Shown: in pieces, positions 37,549 through 47,138 of the stretch | Numbering within the stretch: the first letter of the stretch is position 1 | Layout of the letters: every line of letters begins with the position of its first letter | Assembly: GCF_001426435.1 (NCBI RefSeq) | Contig: NZ_LMER01000014.1 | Location: 349,257 to 413,256, forward strand | DNA from: Angustibacter sp. Root456 | GTDB lineage: Bacteria; Actinomycetota; Actinomycetes; Actinomycetales; Angustibacteraceae | Length of the DNA stretch: 64,000 nt | Reading direction: 5' to 3' | Notes under the pieces: model-generated | Database searches by the model: none | Seen by the model: the letters and a program-made list of their open reading frames with translations, nothing else | Told to the model about the DNA's origin: nothing | Translations under genes and position numbers: made by a program

Positions 37549-39080
37549 GCGACGAGCAGACGACCGCCGGCAGCACCCCGGACGGCCTCGACGACAGCGA
37601 GCGCGCGGCTGCAGGCGCCCCCACGCCCGAGCCCACGCCCGAGCCCACGCCCGAGCCCACGCCCGAGCCCACGCCCGCACCGACGTCGGCCCCCACTCCG
37701 GCGACCGTGGCCGCCCGGCCCGCCGCACCCTCGCCACGGCCCGCGCCCCCCGCTGCCGCAGCGCGTCCGGCGTCCGCCGAAGCCATGCGGTTCGGCCGCG
37801 TCGCCGATGACGGCACGGTCTACGTGCGCACCGCAGACGGCGAACGCGAGGTCGGCTCCTACCCCGGCGCCTCACCTGAGGAGGCCCTGGCCTACTTCGC
37901 GCGCAAGTACGACGAGCTGGCCGCGCAGGTGGAGCTGTTCGAGCAGCGCCTCACCGCTGCCGACGTCCCCGTCGGCGAGATCGACTCGAGCCTGGCCAAG
38001 CTGCGCACGGCGATGAGCGACGTCCGGGCCGTCGGCGACCTGGACGCGCTGGCCGGGCGGGTGGAGGCGCTCGGGCCCGTGGCCGCAGCCAAGCGCAAGG
38101 AGGCTGAGGCGGCGCGCGAGCAGGCCCGCGAGCAGGCTCGCGCCCGGCGTACCGCGTTGGTCGAGGAGGCGGAGAAGATCGCCGCGGTCCCGGCCGAGCG
38201 CACGCAGTGGCGCACGGACGGTCAGCGCATGCGCGAGCTCTTCGAGACCTGGCAGGCCGAGCAGCGGGCGGCCGGCGGCAAGCGTGGCGGCACCCCCGCA
38301 CCGACGGCCGGTGAGACGCCCGCGGTGCGACTCGACCGTCGCAGCGAGGAAGAGCTCTGGAAGCGCTTCAGCCACGCCCGCACGGCGTTCGACCGCAAGC
38401 GCCGGCAGCACTTCGCCCACCTCGACGAGCAGCACGGGGAGGCCAAGGCTGCCAAGGAGAAGCTGGTCAAGGAGGCCGAGGCTCTGCAGGGCTCGACCGA
38501 CTGGGGACCCACCGCCGCGGCGTACAAGCGGCTGATGGACCGCTGGCGCACGGCCGGCCGAGCTGCCCGCAAGGACGACGACGAGCTGTGGCAGCGGTTT
38601 CGCGCCGCCCAGGACGCGTTCTTCGCGGCACGCCACGCCGTCCAGGCCGAGCAGGATGCCGAGTTCTCGGCGAACCTGCAGGTCAAGGAGCAGCTGCTCG
38701 TCGAGGCCGAGGCGCTCGTACCCGTGACCGACCTCGACGCCGCGAAGTCGGCGCTGCGCGACATCCAGGACCGCTGGGAGGCGGCAGGCAAGGTGCCGCG
38801 CGGCGACCTCGAGCGGGTCGAGCGGCGGCTGCGGGCGGTGGAGCAGGCGGTGCGGCAGGTCGAGGACGCCCGCTGGCGCAACACCAATCCCGAGGCGCGG
38901 GCTCGCGCCCAGAGTGCCGTCGACCAGCTAGAGAACGCCATCGCCGACCTCGAGGCCGACCTGAAGAAGGCGCACGACCAGGGCAAGGCCAAGCGCGTCG
39001 CCGAGGCCGAGGCGGCGATCGCGGCTCGCCGCGAGTGGCTCGAGCAGGCTCGCAAGGCGCTGCAGGACTTCGGCGGCTGA
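37545..39080 (+). CDS. DUF349-domain protein
   Basis: 511 aa. A disordered start with Pro-Thr-Pro-Glu repeats (about 26-48) and Ala/Pro-rich sequence to about 80, then a long alpha-helical region with several DUF349 units (such as WKRFSHARTAFDRKRRQHF and LWQRFRAAQDAFFAAR). DUF349 proteins are of uncertain role. Coupled by GTGA to the cyclophilin gene, an order common in actinobacteria. Confidence 0.9.
   Translation: MSDEQTTAGSTPDGLDDSERAAAGAPTPEPTPEPTPEPTPEPTPAPTSAPTPATVAARPAAPSPRPAPPAAAARPASAEAMRFGRVADDGTVYVRTADGEREVGSYPGASPEEALAYFARKYDELAAQVELFEQRLTAADVPVGEIDSSLAKLRTAMSDVRAVGDLDALAGRVEALGPVAAAKRKEAEAAREQAREQARARRTALVEEAEKIAAVPAERTQWRTDGQRMRELFETWQAEQRAAGGKRGGTPAPTAGETPAVRLDRRSEEELWKRFSHARTAFDRKRRQHFAHLDEQHGEAKAAKEKLVKEAEALQGSTDWGPTAAAYKRLMDRWRTAGRAARKDDDELWQRFRAAQDAFFAARHAVQAEQDAEFSANLQVKEQLLVEAEALVPVTDLDAAKSALRDIQDRWEAAGKVPRGDLERVERRLRAVEQAVRQVEDARWRNTNPEARARAQSAVDQLENAIADLEADLKKAHDQGKAKRVAEAEAAIAARREWLEQARKALQDFGG
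37619..37676 (+). repeat. 12-bp tandem repeat CCCACGCCCGAG, 4.8 copies
   Basis: Four identical copies (37619-37666) and a partial fifth, coding for Pro-Thr-Pro-Glu within the DUF349 protein. The identical DNA suggests recent slippage and likely length variation between strains. Confidence 0.95.
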
Positions 39081-39096
39081 GTCCGGTGCCGCCGCG

Positions 39097-39126
39097 CCGG
39101 GTCGTCAGCGCAGGCTGACGACCCGG
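39097..39126. terminator. Bidirectional hairpin between the DUF349 and GGDEF genes
   Basis: A 13-bp stem (CCGGGTCGTCAGC / GCTGACGACCCGG) with a 4-nt loop. The right arm codes for the last residues of the GGDEF protein. It lies between convergent genes. Confidence 0.75.
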
Positions 39127-40637
39127 TTGCGGCCCGCGTCCTTGGCCGCGTAGAGCCGGCGGTCAGCGGCGCCCAGCAGCAGGAGCCGCTCGACGCCGTC
39201 GTCGGGCGCCGTGGCGCAGCCGATGCTCACCGTCACCGGGAGCCCGCAGGTCGTGCCGTCCCAGTCGATGTCCTCGACCGCTCGGCGCAGGTCCTCCAGA
39301 CGCTCCTCGGCGCTCGCCCGGTCGTGATCCGGCAGCGCCACGAGGAACTCTTCGCCGCCCATCCGCGCACTGAACCCGCCCGCCGCGTGACGCGTGGCGC
39401 CGTCCAGCACCGCGGCGACCCGGCGCAGCACCTCGTCTCCGGCCTCGTGGGAGCAGGTGTCGTTGATCCGCTTGAACAGGTCGAGGTCGATGAACGCCAC
39501 CGCGAGCGAGCGGCCCTCGGCCAGCTGAGTGTCGATGAGCTCGCTCAGGTGCTCGTCGACGTACCGGCGGTTGCGCAGCTTGGTGAGCGGGTCGCGGTAC
39601 GACATCTCGCGGAACCGCTCGCTCTCGGCGCGAGCCTGCGAGGTCTGGAAGATGGCCTGCATCATCCGGGCGCGCGCCTCCTGCTCGACGACGCGTTGGG
39701 CGAGTAGTCGTTCGTGGTACTGCTTGTACTGTTCGAAGGCCCGCTGGTAGTCCCCGGTGGCCGCGGAGAGCTCAGCCCACTCGCTGAGGGCCCGGATCTC
39801 GACGGCGCCCAGATGCTGCCCCTCGCAGACGGCGGCCACCCGAGCCAGGGTCTGGCGTGCGCCGTCCAGGTCGCCGCGCTGGCGCCGCACCCTGGCCAGC
39901 GACAGCAGCGTCTCGGACGCGTCCTCGGGCGCGACGTCGTCGGTGAACTCGACCATCGCGAAGAGCCGCTCGGCCTCCTCCAGCCGGCCCGCGGCGGCGT
40001 AGATGCTGGCCGCGGTGTCGAGGGTGTGCAGCGGCAGCTCCCCGGTGACCTCGAGGGTCGCCGCGACCAGCTCGTCGGCCAGCAGCACCGCCTCGTCGAG
40101 TCGGGCGTCCTCGTACAGCGTGTACGTGCGGTTGTTCAGGGCCAGCAGGTACAGCTCGTCGTGGTCGCACGCGCGCGCGAGCTGCTCGGCCCGCAGGTAC
40201 TCCTCGAGGGCCTCGTCGATCGAGCCGCTCAGCGCCAGGGCGTCACCCAGGCAGACCAGGTGGTCGGCGAGCACCGTCGGGTGCGTTTCCGCCGGCAGGA
40301 CGTTGACGGCTGCTACCGCGTGCTCGAGGCTCGCCGTGGACTCCCCGGCCCGCCGCAGCAGGACGCCGAGCACGCGCTCGGCGCGCGCGTGCAGGTACGC
40401 CTCCCCGCGGTCGACCGCCCACTGGCGGATCTCGCGCATCTGGGTCGCGCCGTCCTCGAGCAGGCCCCGACGGGTGCTGACGGCCGCGTCGACGAGCTCG
40501 ACACGGCGCACCACCACCGCGTCGGCGTGCGCCGCGTGCTGCTCCAGCCACTGCTGGGCGGCCACGGCCACCGCGTCGTACGAGCCGACGGTCAGCTCGA
40601 GATCACGCAGCCACGGGGGCTCGGACGGGTCAGGCAC
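39105..40637 (-). CDS. Diguanylate cyclase with N-terminal TPR region
   Basis: 510 aa, no membrane helix, so cytoplasmic. Residues about 100-320 form helical TPR-like repeats (for example ALEEYLRAEQLARACDHDELYLLALNN). The C-terminal GGDEF domain (about 335-510) begins YRDPLTKLRNRRYVDEHL, has metal residues in FIDLDLFKRIND, and an intact active site MGGEEF. The inhibitory RxxD five residues before it is missing. I moved the start to GTG 40637: GAGGAG lies 6 nt upstream, and the frame above it runs through a sigma-28-type promoter. Enzymatic activity is likely but not proven. Confidence 0.9.
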   Translation of the reverse strand: MPDPSEPPWLRDLELTVGSYDAVAVAAQQWLEQHAAHADAVVVRRVELVDAAVSTRRGLLEDGATQMREIRQWAVDRGEAYLHARAERVLGVLLRRAGESTASLEHAVAAVNVLPAETHPTVLADHLVCLGDALALSGSIDEALEEYLRAEQLARACDHDELYLLALNNRTYTLYEDARLDEAVLLADELVAATLEVTGELPLHTLDTAASIYAAAGRLEEAERLFAMVEFTDDVAPEDASETLLSLARVRRQRGDLDGARQTLARVAAVCEGQHLGAVEIRALSEWAELSAATGDYQRAFEQYKQYHERLLAQRVVEQEARARMMQAIFQTSQARAESERFREMSYRDPLTKLRNRRYVDEHLSELIDTQLAEGRSLAVAFIDLDLFKRINDTCSHEAGDEVLRRVAAVLDGATRHAAGGFSARMGGEEFLVALPDHDRASAEERLEDLRRAVEDIDWDGTTCGLPVTVSIGCATAPDDGVERLLLLGAADRRLYAAKDAGRNRVVSLR

Positions 40638-40669
40638 TGCGGGCTCCTCGGCGACGGCGGACACCCGTC

Positions 40670-40697
40670 TTATCGGCAGACCATTACGCACAGTTTA
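40670..40697 (-). promoter_or_regulatory. WhiG/FliA-type promoter of the diguanylate cyclase gene
   Basis: TAAA (40697-40694), 16 nt, GCCGATAA (40677-40670), the full sigma-28/WhiG consensus. Transcription would start near 40663, giving a leader of about 26 nt that holds GAGGAG just before the GTG at 40637. Confidence 0.8.
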
Positions 40698-40732
40698 CTT
40701 TTGCTTTACTGAAAGTAATGGCGCCGCGCCGC

Positions 40733-43108
40733 TCACCCCGTGGGTGTCTGGCGACCACCGGAGAGCCGGTAGGCGTCGAACACGCCATCGACCCTCCGCA
40801 CGCTGTTGAGCACGTGGCCCAGGTGACCGGGGTCGCCCATCTCGAAGGCGAAACGGGAGATGGCCAGGCGGTCGCGGGACGTCTGCACGCTCGCCGACAG
40901 GATGTTGACGTGTGCGTCGGACAGCACGCGCGTGATGTCCGACAGCAACCGCGACCGGTCGAGCGCCTCCACCTGGATCTGCACGAGGAACACCGTGGCG
41001 GACGACGGCGCCCACTCGACCTCCACGACCCGGTCGGGCTGCGCGCGCAGCCCCGCGACGTTCGAGCAGTCCTCGCGGTGCACCGAGACGCCGCTGCCCC
41101 GCGTCACGAACCCCATGATCGGGTCGCCCGGCACGGGGGTGCAGCAGCGCGCGAGCTTGACCCACAGGTCGTCGACGCCCTTGACGACGACGCCCGGGTC
41201 ACCGCTGCGCGGGCGGCGCGAGACGCGGCTCGGCAAAGTCGCCTCGGCGAGGTCCTCGCTCGCGCCCTCCTCGCCGCCGAGGGACTGCACGAGCTTGGCG
41301 ACGACGCTCTGCGCCGACACGTGGCTCTCGCCGATCGCGGCGTACAGGCCGTCGATGTCGGGGTACCGCAGCTCGTCGGCGATGGCGATGAGCGCCTCGT
41401 GGGACATCAGGCGCTGGATCGGCAGGTGCTGCTTGCGCATCACCTTCGCGATCTCGTCCTTGCCGCGGTCGATCGCCTCTTCGCGGCGCTCCTTGCTGAA
41501 CCACTGACGGATCTTGTTGCGCGCGCGGGGGCTTCTGACGAAGCTCAACCAGTCGCGGCTCGGCCCCGCGCTCGCGGCCTTGGAGGTGAGCACCTCGACC
41601 ACGTCGCCGTTCTCCAGCGTGCTCTCGAGCGGCACGAGGCGGCCGTTGACCCGGCCACCGATGGTGCGGTGACCCACCTCGGTGTGCACCGCGTAGGCGA
41701 AGTCGACGGTCGTGGACCCGGCCGGCAACGCCACCACGTCACCCTTGGGGGTGAAGACATAGACCTCACGCGCGTTGATCTCGAAGCGCAGCGAGTCGAG
41801 GAACTCCCCCGGGTCGGCCGTCTCCCGCTGCCAGTCGAGCAGCTGACGCAGCCAGGCCATGTCGTTGGTCGCGCCGGTGTCGCCCTCCACGACCCCGGAG
41901 GCCGACGGCTGCTCCTTGTACTTCCAGTGCGCGGCGACGCCGAACTCTGCGCGCCGGTGCATCGTGAAGGTGCGGATCTGGATCTCGACCGGCTTGCCGC
42001 TCGGCCCGATGACCGTCGTGTGCAACGACTGGTACATGTTGAACTTGGGCATCGCGATGTAGTCCTTGAACCGGCCAGGCACCGGGTTCCACCGCGCGTG
42101 CAAGGCGCCGAGCGCCGCGTAGCAGTCGCGCACGGACTCCACCAGCACGCGCACGCCCACGAGGTCGTAGATGTCCTCGAAGTCGCGACCGCGCACGATC
42201 ATCTTCTGGTAGATCGAGTAGTAGTGCTTCGGTCGGCCGGTCACCGTGGCCTTGAGCTTGGCGCTGCGCAGGTCGGCGGTGACCTGCTCGCGCACCTTCG
42301 CGAGGTACTCCTCGCGGGCTGGTGCCCGTTCGCTCACGAGCCGGACGATCTCGTCGTAGACCTTGGGGTACAACGTGGCGAACGAGAGGTCCTCGAGCTC
42401 CCACTTGATGGTGTTCATGCCGAGCCGGTGGGCCAGCGGAGCGTAGATCTCGAGCGTCTCGCGGGCCTTGCGCTGAGCGGACTCGACGCTGACGTAGCGC
42501 CACGTGCGCGCGTTGTGCAGCCGGTCGGCGAGCTTGATCACGAGCACGCGGATGTCGCGCGCCATGGCCACGACCATCTTGCGCACGGTCTCGGCCTGGG
42601 CAGCCTCGCCGTAGGTGACCTTGTCGAGCTTGGTGACGCCGTCGACGAGCATCGCGATCTCGTCGCCGAAGTCGGCTCGCAGCCGGTCGAGCGTGTAGTC
42701 GGTGTCCTCGACGGTGTCGTGCAACAGCGCAGCGGCGAGGGTGGCCTCGGGCATGCCCAGGTCGGCCAGGATGGTGGCGACGGCCAGCGGGTGGGTGATG
42801 TAGGGGTCGCCGCTCTTGCGACGCTGGCCCTCGTGGGCCCGCTCGGCAGTGGCGTACGCCCGCTCGATCAGGCCGACGTCGGCCTTGGGGTGCGACGTGC
42901 GCACCGACCGCAGCAGTGGCTCGAGCACCGGGTTGCCCGGCGAGCGCTGCCCACCGAGCCGGTGCAACCGGGCCCGTACGCGGCTCGACGTGGGAATCGG
43001 GATGGTCTGCTCGACGTCACGGCCGGATCCACGGGGCTCGCGCTCCGAGGCAGCGGCGCCCGCAGCAGAGCCGTCGTCGGCCGCGACGCTGCGCACGGGA
43101 TCTGCCAC
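40733..43108 (-). CDS. rel: Bifunctional (p)ppGpp synthetase/hydrolase
   Basis: 791 aa. HD hydrolase with [10 protein letters not shown], synthetase with [23 protein letters not shown], a TGS domain ([22 protein letters not shown]), a helical and zinc-finger region ([29 protein letters not shown]), and a C-terminal ACT domain. It controls the stringent response. The start is GTG with GAGGAGGGG upstream. It lies in the conserved secF-apt-rel order. Confidence 0.97.
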   Translation of the reverse strand: MADPVRSVAADDGSAAGAAASEREPRGSGRDVEQTIPIPTSSRVRARLHRLGGQRSPGNPVLEPLLRSVRTSHPKADVGLIERAYATAERAHEGQRRKSGDPYITHPLAVATILADLGMPEATLAAALLHDTVEDTDYTLDRLRADFGDEIAMLVDGVTKLDKVTYGEAAQAETVRKMVVAMARDIRVLVIKLADRLHNARTWRYVSVESAQRKARETLEIYAPLAHRLGMNTIKWELEDLSFATLYPKVYDEIVRLVSERAPAREEYLAKVREQVTADLRSAKLKATVTGRPKHYYSIYQKMIVRGRDFEDIYDLVGVRVLVESVRDCYAALGALHARWNPVPGRFKDYIAMPKFNMYQSLHTTVIGPSGKPVEIQIRTFTMHRRAEFGVAAHWKYKEQPSASGVVEGDTGATNDMAWLRQLLDWQRETADPGEFLDSLRFEINAREVYVFTPKGDVVALPAGSTTVDFAYAVHTEVGHRTIGGRVNGRLVPLESTLENGDVVEVLTSKAASAGPSRDWLSFVRSPRARNKIRQWFSKERREEAIDRGKDEIAKVMRKQHLPIQRLMSHEALIAIADELRYPDIDGLYAAIGESHVSAQSVVAKLVQSLGGEEGASEDLAEATLPSRVSRRPRSGDPGVVVKGVDDLWVKLARCCTPVPGDPIMGFVTRGSGVSVHREDCSNVAGLRAQPDRVVEVEWAPSSATVFLVQIQVEALDRSRLLSDITRVLSDAHVNILSASVQTSRDRLAISRFAFEMGDPGHLGHVLNSVRRVDGVFDAYRLSGGRQTPTG

Positions 43109-43184
43109 GTGCCCCTCCTCACCGGTGCCGGACCCGGGAGACTCCCCGGGCTCACAGTCTACGGAACGCGGGAGGGGCGGCAGG

Positions 43185-43715
43185 TCATACCGTCAGCAGG
43201 CTGTGGACAGCGCGTCCGGGCAGGCGCTCGCGGCCGCGCAGGAACGACAGCTCCATGAGCATCGCGAGCTCGACGACCTCAGCGCCCGCCTTCTCGACCA
43301 GCTCGCACGAAGCCTCGGCCGTGCCGCCGGTGGCCAGCACGTCGTCCAGCACCAGCACGCGCTGGCCAGGAGTGAAGGCGTCGACCTGCACCTCCACCGA
43401 CGCGGTGCCGTACTCGAGGTCGTAGCTCACCTGATGCGTCTGGCCGGGGAGCTTGCCGGCTTTGCGCACCGGCACGAACCCGACGCCCAGCTCGATCGCC
43501 AGCGGCGCCGCCAGCATGAAGCCGCGTGCCTCGATGCCCACGACGGCGTCGACCCGCTCGCGATAGCGGTCGGCGAAGTGCCCGATCACCGCGGCGAACG
43601 CCGCACCGTCAGCGAGCAGGGGCGCGATGTCCTTGAACACCACGCCGGGCTGCGGGAAGTCCGGGACGTCGCGGACCAGCCGCCGCAGCAGCTCGGCGAC
43701 CGGCTCGTCGGTCAC
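43185..43715 (-). CDS. apt: Adenine phosphoribosyltransferase
   Basis: Salvages adenine to AMP. 176 aa. PRPP loop [14 protein letters not shown]-terminal [18 protein letters not shown] and GIEARGF are all conserved. GTG 43715 overlaps the secF stop as GTGA. The product would be translated by coupling to the Sec genes. Confidence 0.96.
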   Translation of the reverse strand: MTDEPVAELLRRLVRDVPDFPQPGVVFKDIAPLLADGAAFAAVIGHFADRYRERVDAVVGIEARGFMLAAPLAIELGVGFVPVRKAGKLPGQTHQVSYDLEYGTASVEVQVDAFTPGQRVLVLDDVLATGGTAEASCELVEKAGAEVVELAMLMELSFLRGRERLPGRAVHSLLTV

Positions 43716-44860
43716 CGGCGCTTCCGGGTGTTCTTGCGACGCGGCTGGTTGCGGGGGCCGGTGGCCCGCACGCCCCGCGGGTCGTCGTCCGGGGCCGTGT
43801 CGGTCCGGTCGAGCACGGCGGTGGCCGCACCACCGGACGCCGCCGGCTGCGTGCCGCCGACCGGGCGCGTCTCGCGGACGGCGGGCTCCTGCCGCCGCGA
43901 CAGCACGCGCTTGCGCAGCGCCACCATCTCGGGCTCGCGCTCGCGCAGGTCGGCCAGCAGCGGCGTCGCGATGAAGACCGACGAGTACGTGCCGGTGGCG
44001 ATACCCACGAAGAGCGCCAGCGAGAGGTCCTTCAGCGTGCCGGCGCCGAGCAGGAAGGCGCCGATGAACAGGATCGAGCCGACCGGCAGCAGCGCCACCA
44101 CCGAGGTGTTGATGGAGCGCACGAGCGTCTGGTTGACGGCCAGGTTCGCGGCCTCGGAGTACGTGCGGCGGGTCTGCGTGGTCAGGTGTGCGGTGTTCTC
44201 GCGCACCTTGTCGAAGACGACCACGGTGTCGTAGAGCGAGTACCCGAGGATCGTCAGGAAGCCGATCACCGACGCCGGCGTCACCTCGAAGCCGACCAGG
44301 GCGTAGATGCCGACCGTGATGATGAGGTCGTGCAGCAGCGCCACGATGGCGGCGACGGCCACCTTCCAGTTGCGGAAGTACAGCGAGATGACCGCGGCGA
44401 CCAGGATCAGGAAGACGATGAGGCCCTGCAGCGCCTTCTGCGACACCGTCTGGCCCCACGACGGGCCGACGTACGAGGCCGTGACCTCGTCGACGGGGAC
44501 GCCGTAGGCCTCGGCCAGCTTGTCGCGCACCTCGTCGGTCTGGGCGTCCGACAGCTTGTCGGTCTGCACGCGCACCGAGTTGGCGCCGACCTGGGCGACC
44601 TTGGCGTCCGAGCTGGGGACGACCTCGCCGACCGCCCGGGCGCCGGGGATGTCGCTCGTCGTCTTGGCGTTGGAGATCCGGAACTCCGAGCCGCCGGTGA
44701 ACTCCAGGCCGAGCGTCAGCCCGCGCACGCCGAGCGCGGCGAACGAGATGATGAGCAGGACGGCGGAGATGGCGTACCAGGTCTTCTGGCGGTGCACGAC
44801 CTCCAGCGACCGCTCGCCGGTGTAGAGCTGGTTGCCGAACCGGGCGAAGTCGAACATCAC
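43712..44860 (-). CDS. secF: Protein translocase subunit SecF
   Basis: Proton-motive-force-driven partner of SecD in late protein export. 382 aa, six predicted helices; GLEFTGGSEF and the helix 4 pattern VIGFLTILGYSLYDTVVVFDKVREN are typical. The C-terminus is a long basic tail. GTG 44860 overlaps the secD stop; ATG 44857 is the other choice. Confidence 0.96.
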   Translation of the reverse strand: MMFDFARFGNQLYTGERSLEVVHRQKTWYAISAVLLIISFAALGVRGLTLGLEFTGGSEFRISNAKTTSDIPGARAVGEVVPSSDAKVAQVGANSVRVQTDKLSDAQTDEVRDKLAEAYGVPVDEVTASYVGPSWGQTVSQKALQGLIVFLILVAAVISLYFRNWKVAVAAIVALLHDLIITVGIYALVGFEVTPASVIGFLTILGYSLYDTVVVFDKVRENTAHLTTQTRRTYSEAANLAVNQTLVRSINTSVVALLPVGSILFIGAFLLGAGTLKDLSLALFVGIATGTYSSVFIATPLLADLREREPEMVALRKRVLSRRQEPAVRETRPVGGTQPAASGGAATAVLDRTDTAPDDDPRGVRATGPRNQPRRKNTRKRR

Positions 44861-46653
44861 GCGTCCTGACGGGTCGAGGCGGCGGCAGCCGCGCGGCGGG
44901 AGGCGATCGTGCCCAGGTTGGCCTTGACGCCGAGGCTGATGCCGGTGCCCAGGCGCTCGGGATCGAGCCCGCTCCAGCGGTGGCCCTGCCCGAAGAACTT
45001 CGTTCGAGCCAGCACCGACAGAAGCGGGTGCGTGAACAGCATGACCACGACGACGTCGATGATCGTGGCCAGGCCGAGGGTGTAGGCGAAGCCGCGAACC
45101 CCACCGGCGGCGAGCACGTACAGCACGACCGCGGCGAGGAAGTTGATGGCGTCGGCGGCGAGGATCGTGCGCCGGGCCCGTCGCCAGCCGGTCTCGACGG
45201 CAGCGCGCAGGCTGCGTCCCTCACGCACCTCGTCGCGCACGCGCTCGAAGTACACGATGAACGAGTCGGCGGTGACACCGATCGAGACGATCAGACCCGT
45301 GACGCCGGCGAGCGACAGCCGCAGGCCGGCGGAGTTGCCGAGCAGCACGACCATCTCGTAGGTGATCACTCCCGCCACCACCAGCGAGGCCACGGTGACG
45401 AAACCGAGCGCGCGGTACTGGAACAACGAGTACAGGATCACGAGCAACAGTCCGATGAGGCCCGCGAGCAGGCCGCGTTGCAGCTGCTCGGCGCCGAGCA
45501 GCGGGCTGATCTGCTCTTCGGTCTGCACCTGGAACGACAGCGGCAGCGCGCCGTACTTCAGCTGGTTGGCCAGGGCCATCGCCGACTGCTGGGTGAAGTT
45601 GCCGGTGATCGAAGCCGAGCCGCCGGCGATGGGCTCGTTCGCGCTCGGAGCGGAGATGACCAGGCCGTCGAGCACGATGCCGAAGCGGTTGCGCGGCTCG
45701 GGCAGGGTGTACAGGCGCTTGGTGACGTCGAGGAACTTGTTGGCGCCCTGGCTGTCGAAGTTGAGTCGCACCTCCCACGTGGTGGAGGTCCCGCCGTTCT
45801 GCGTCGGCTGCAGACCGGCGCTGGCGTCCTTGATATCGGTGCCGTCGACCTCGACCGGCCCGAGGATGTACTTCTCGGTGCGGTCGGACGAGCAGGTGAC
45901 CAGCGGCTTCTTCGGGTCGTCGGTGCTGCCCTGCAGCGCCGTGGTGTCGGTGCAGTCGAGCGCGAGGAACTTCTGCTCGAGCTCAGGGGTGATCCAGGCC
46001 GGGTCGCTCGGGTCGGTGGGCGTGGCGGACGGCGTCGCGCCGCCGGACGGCTTCGCGGACGCCGTCGGGGTCGGCGTCGTCGTGGAACCCTTCACCAGCG
46101 CCTGCGGCAGGCCGCGCTGCTGGCTGGACGGCGTGGCGTTGCCCGTGGCGGTGGGCGTCGCGCTCGCGGCCGGCTTCGTCGCCGTGCCGGAGGGGCTCGT
46201 CGCCGAGGGGCTGCCCGTCGACGTGGCCGTCGGTGCCGGCGCCGTCTGGGCCGGAGCGGCCGCGAGCACGGCGCGGAACCGCAGCTGCGAGGACTGCTTG
46301 ATGAGCTGGCGCTGGCGGTCGTCGATCTTGCCGGGCACCGCGACGACGATGTTGCGGCCGCCCTCGGTGGTGATCTCGGCCTCGCCGACGCCGCTGCCGT
46401 CGACGCGGGCACGGATGATGTCGACCGACTGCTGCAGGGTCTCGGCGGTCACCTTGCCGCCACCTTGGACGACCGGCTCGAGGATGATCTGCGTGCCGCC
46501 CTCGAGGTCGAGGCCGAGGCGCGGCGTCCACTGCGCGCCGTCCGCCCACTTGACCTGGGCGCCGATGATGCCGGCCAGGATCACCACGAGCCCGACGAGG
46601 GCGAGCATGGTGCGGCCGGGACGGCCGTGGCGCTTGCTGCTGGGTCCAGCCAC
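44857..46653 (-). CDS. secD: Protein translocase subunit SecD
   Basis: 598 aa. First helix then GLDLEGGTQIILEP, the P1 head domain, and a C-terminal RND-type membrane domain (VTGLIVSIGVTADSFIVYFERVRDEVREG). A Thr/Pro/Ala-rich insert of about 70 residues (roughly 140-215) breaks the outer domain, a variation seen in actinobacterial SecD. GTG start. 9 bp behind yajC. Confidence 0.96.
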   Translation of the reverse strand: MAGPSSKRHGRPGRTMLALVGLVVILAGIIGAQVKWADGAQWTPRLGLDLEGGTQIILEPVVQGGGKVTAETLQQSVDIIRARVDGSGVGEAEITTEGGRNIVVAVPGKIDDRQRQLIKQSSQLRFRAVLAAAPAQTAPAPTATSTGSPSATSPSGTATKPAASATPTATGNATPSSQQRGLPQALVKGSTTTPTPTASAKPSGGATPSATPTDPSDPAWITPELEQKFLALDCTDTTALQGSTDDPKKPLVTCSSDRTEKYILGPVEVDGTDIKDASAGLQPTQNGGTSTTWEVRLNFDSQGANKFLDVTKRLYTLPEPRNRFGIVLDGLVISAPSANEPIAGGSASITGNFTQQSAMALANQLKYGALPLSFQVQTEEQISPLLGAEQLQRGLLAGLIGLLLVILYSLFQYRALGFVTVASLVVAGVITYEMVVLLGNSAGLRLSLAGVTGLIVSIGVTADSFIVYFERVRDEVREGRSLRAAVETGWRRARRTILAADAINFLAAVVLYVLAAGGVRGFAYTLGLATIIDVVVVMLFTHPLLSVLARTKFFGQGHRWSGLDPERLGTGISLGVKANLGTIASRRAAAAASTRQDA

Positions 46654-46662
46654 GTCAGGCTC

Positions 46663-46983
46663 TCACTTCTCGCCGGTGGGTGCGTCAGGCTCTGCGGTCG
46701 GCCCGAGGTCGGGCGGCGGGGTCGCCCCGGGCGCGGGGACGACGCTGGCGATCGCCCGCCGATCCCAGCGCACGGTCTGCCCGGGCGCGGTCTCCAGCAC
46801 GGCGACGGTGTCGTCGATCGACACGATGCGCGCGTAGAGCCCGGAGGTCGTGAGCACGTCCTGCCCGGGCTGCAGCGTCGCCTGCAGGTCGGTGAACTGG
46901 CGCTGCCGCTTGCGCTGCGAGGTGAACAGGAACAGCAGGAGCAGCACAGGCAGGGCGAAGATCAGCAGGTCTGAGGCTTTCAC
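46663..46983 (-). CDS. yajC: Preprotein translocase accessory subunit YajC
   Basis: 106 aa. One N-terminal helix (LLIFALPVLLLLFLFTSQRKRQRQ), then the beta domain LQPGQDVLTTSGLYARIVSIDDTVAVLE characteristic of YajC. It assembles with SecDF, encoded directly behind it. The GTG start at 46983 has GGAAGGA upstream. Confidence 0.94.
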   Translation of the reverse strand: MKASDLLIFALPVLLLLFLFTSQRKRQRQFTDLQATLQPGQDVLTTSGLYARIVSIDDTVAVLETAPGQTVRWDRRAIASVVPAPGATPPPDLGPTAEPDAPTGEK

Positions 46984-47070
46984 GCGCCGTGTTCCTTCCG
47001 CCGGCGGTGGAGCCGGTCGACTTCGAGGTGTGTGGCCGGCGAGCAAGGTACACGCCGGGGCCGACGGTCG

Positions 47071-47100
47071 AGTCTAGGTGAGCGGAGGCACCGCACCCAA
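47071..47100 (-). promoter_or_regulatory. Housekeeping promoter of yajC-secDF
   Basis: TTGGGT (47100-47095), 18 nt, TAGACT (47076-47071). It gives a leader of about 80 nt to yajC. This is the clearest sigma-70-type promoter in the window. Confidence 0.6.
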
Positions 47101-47138
47101 GAAACCGTCAAACTACGCAGGTCACTATGTGGTGACGA

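Noticed and set aside
40638-40691. Longer GGDEF protein start at 40691
   Set aside because: The 54 bases include the -10 of a consensus promoter; GTG 40637 has a better ribosome site.
46984-47138. tRNA or small RNA gene between yajC and ruvB
   Set aside because: No cloverleaf or CCA-like end; the gap is explained by the yajC promoter and leader.
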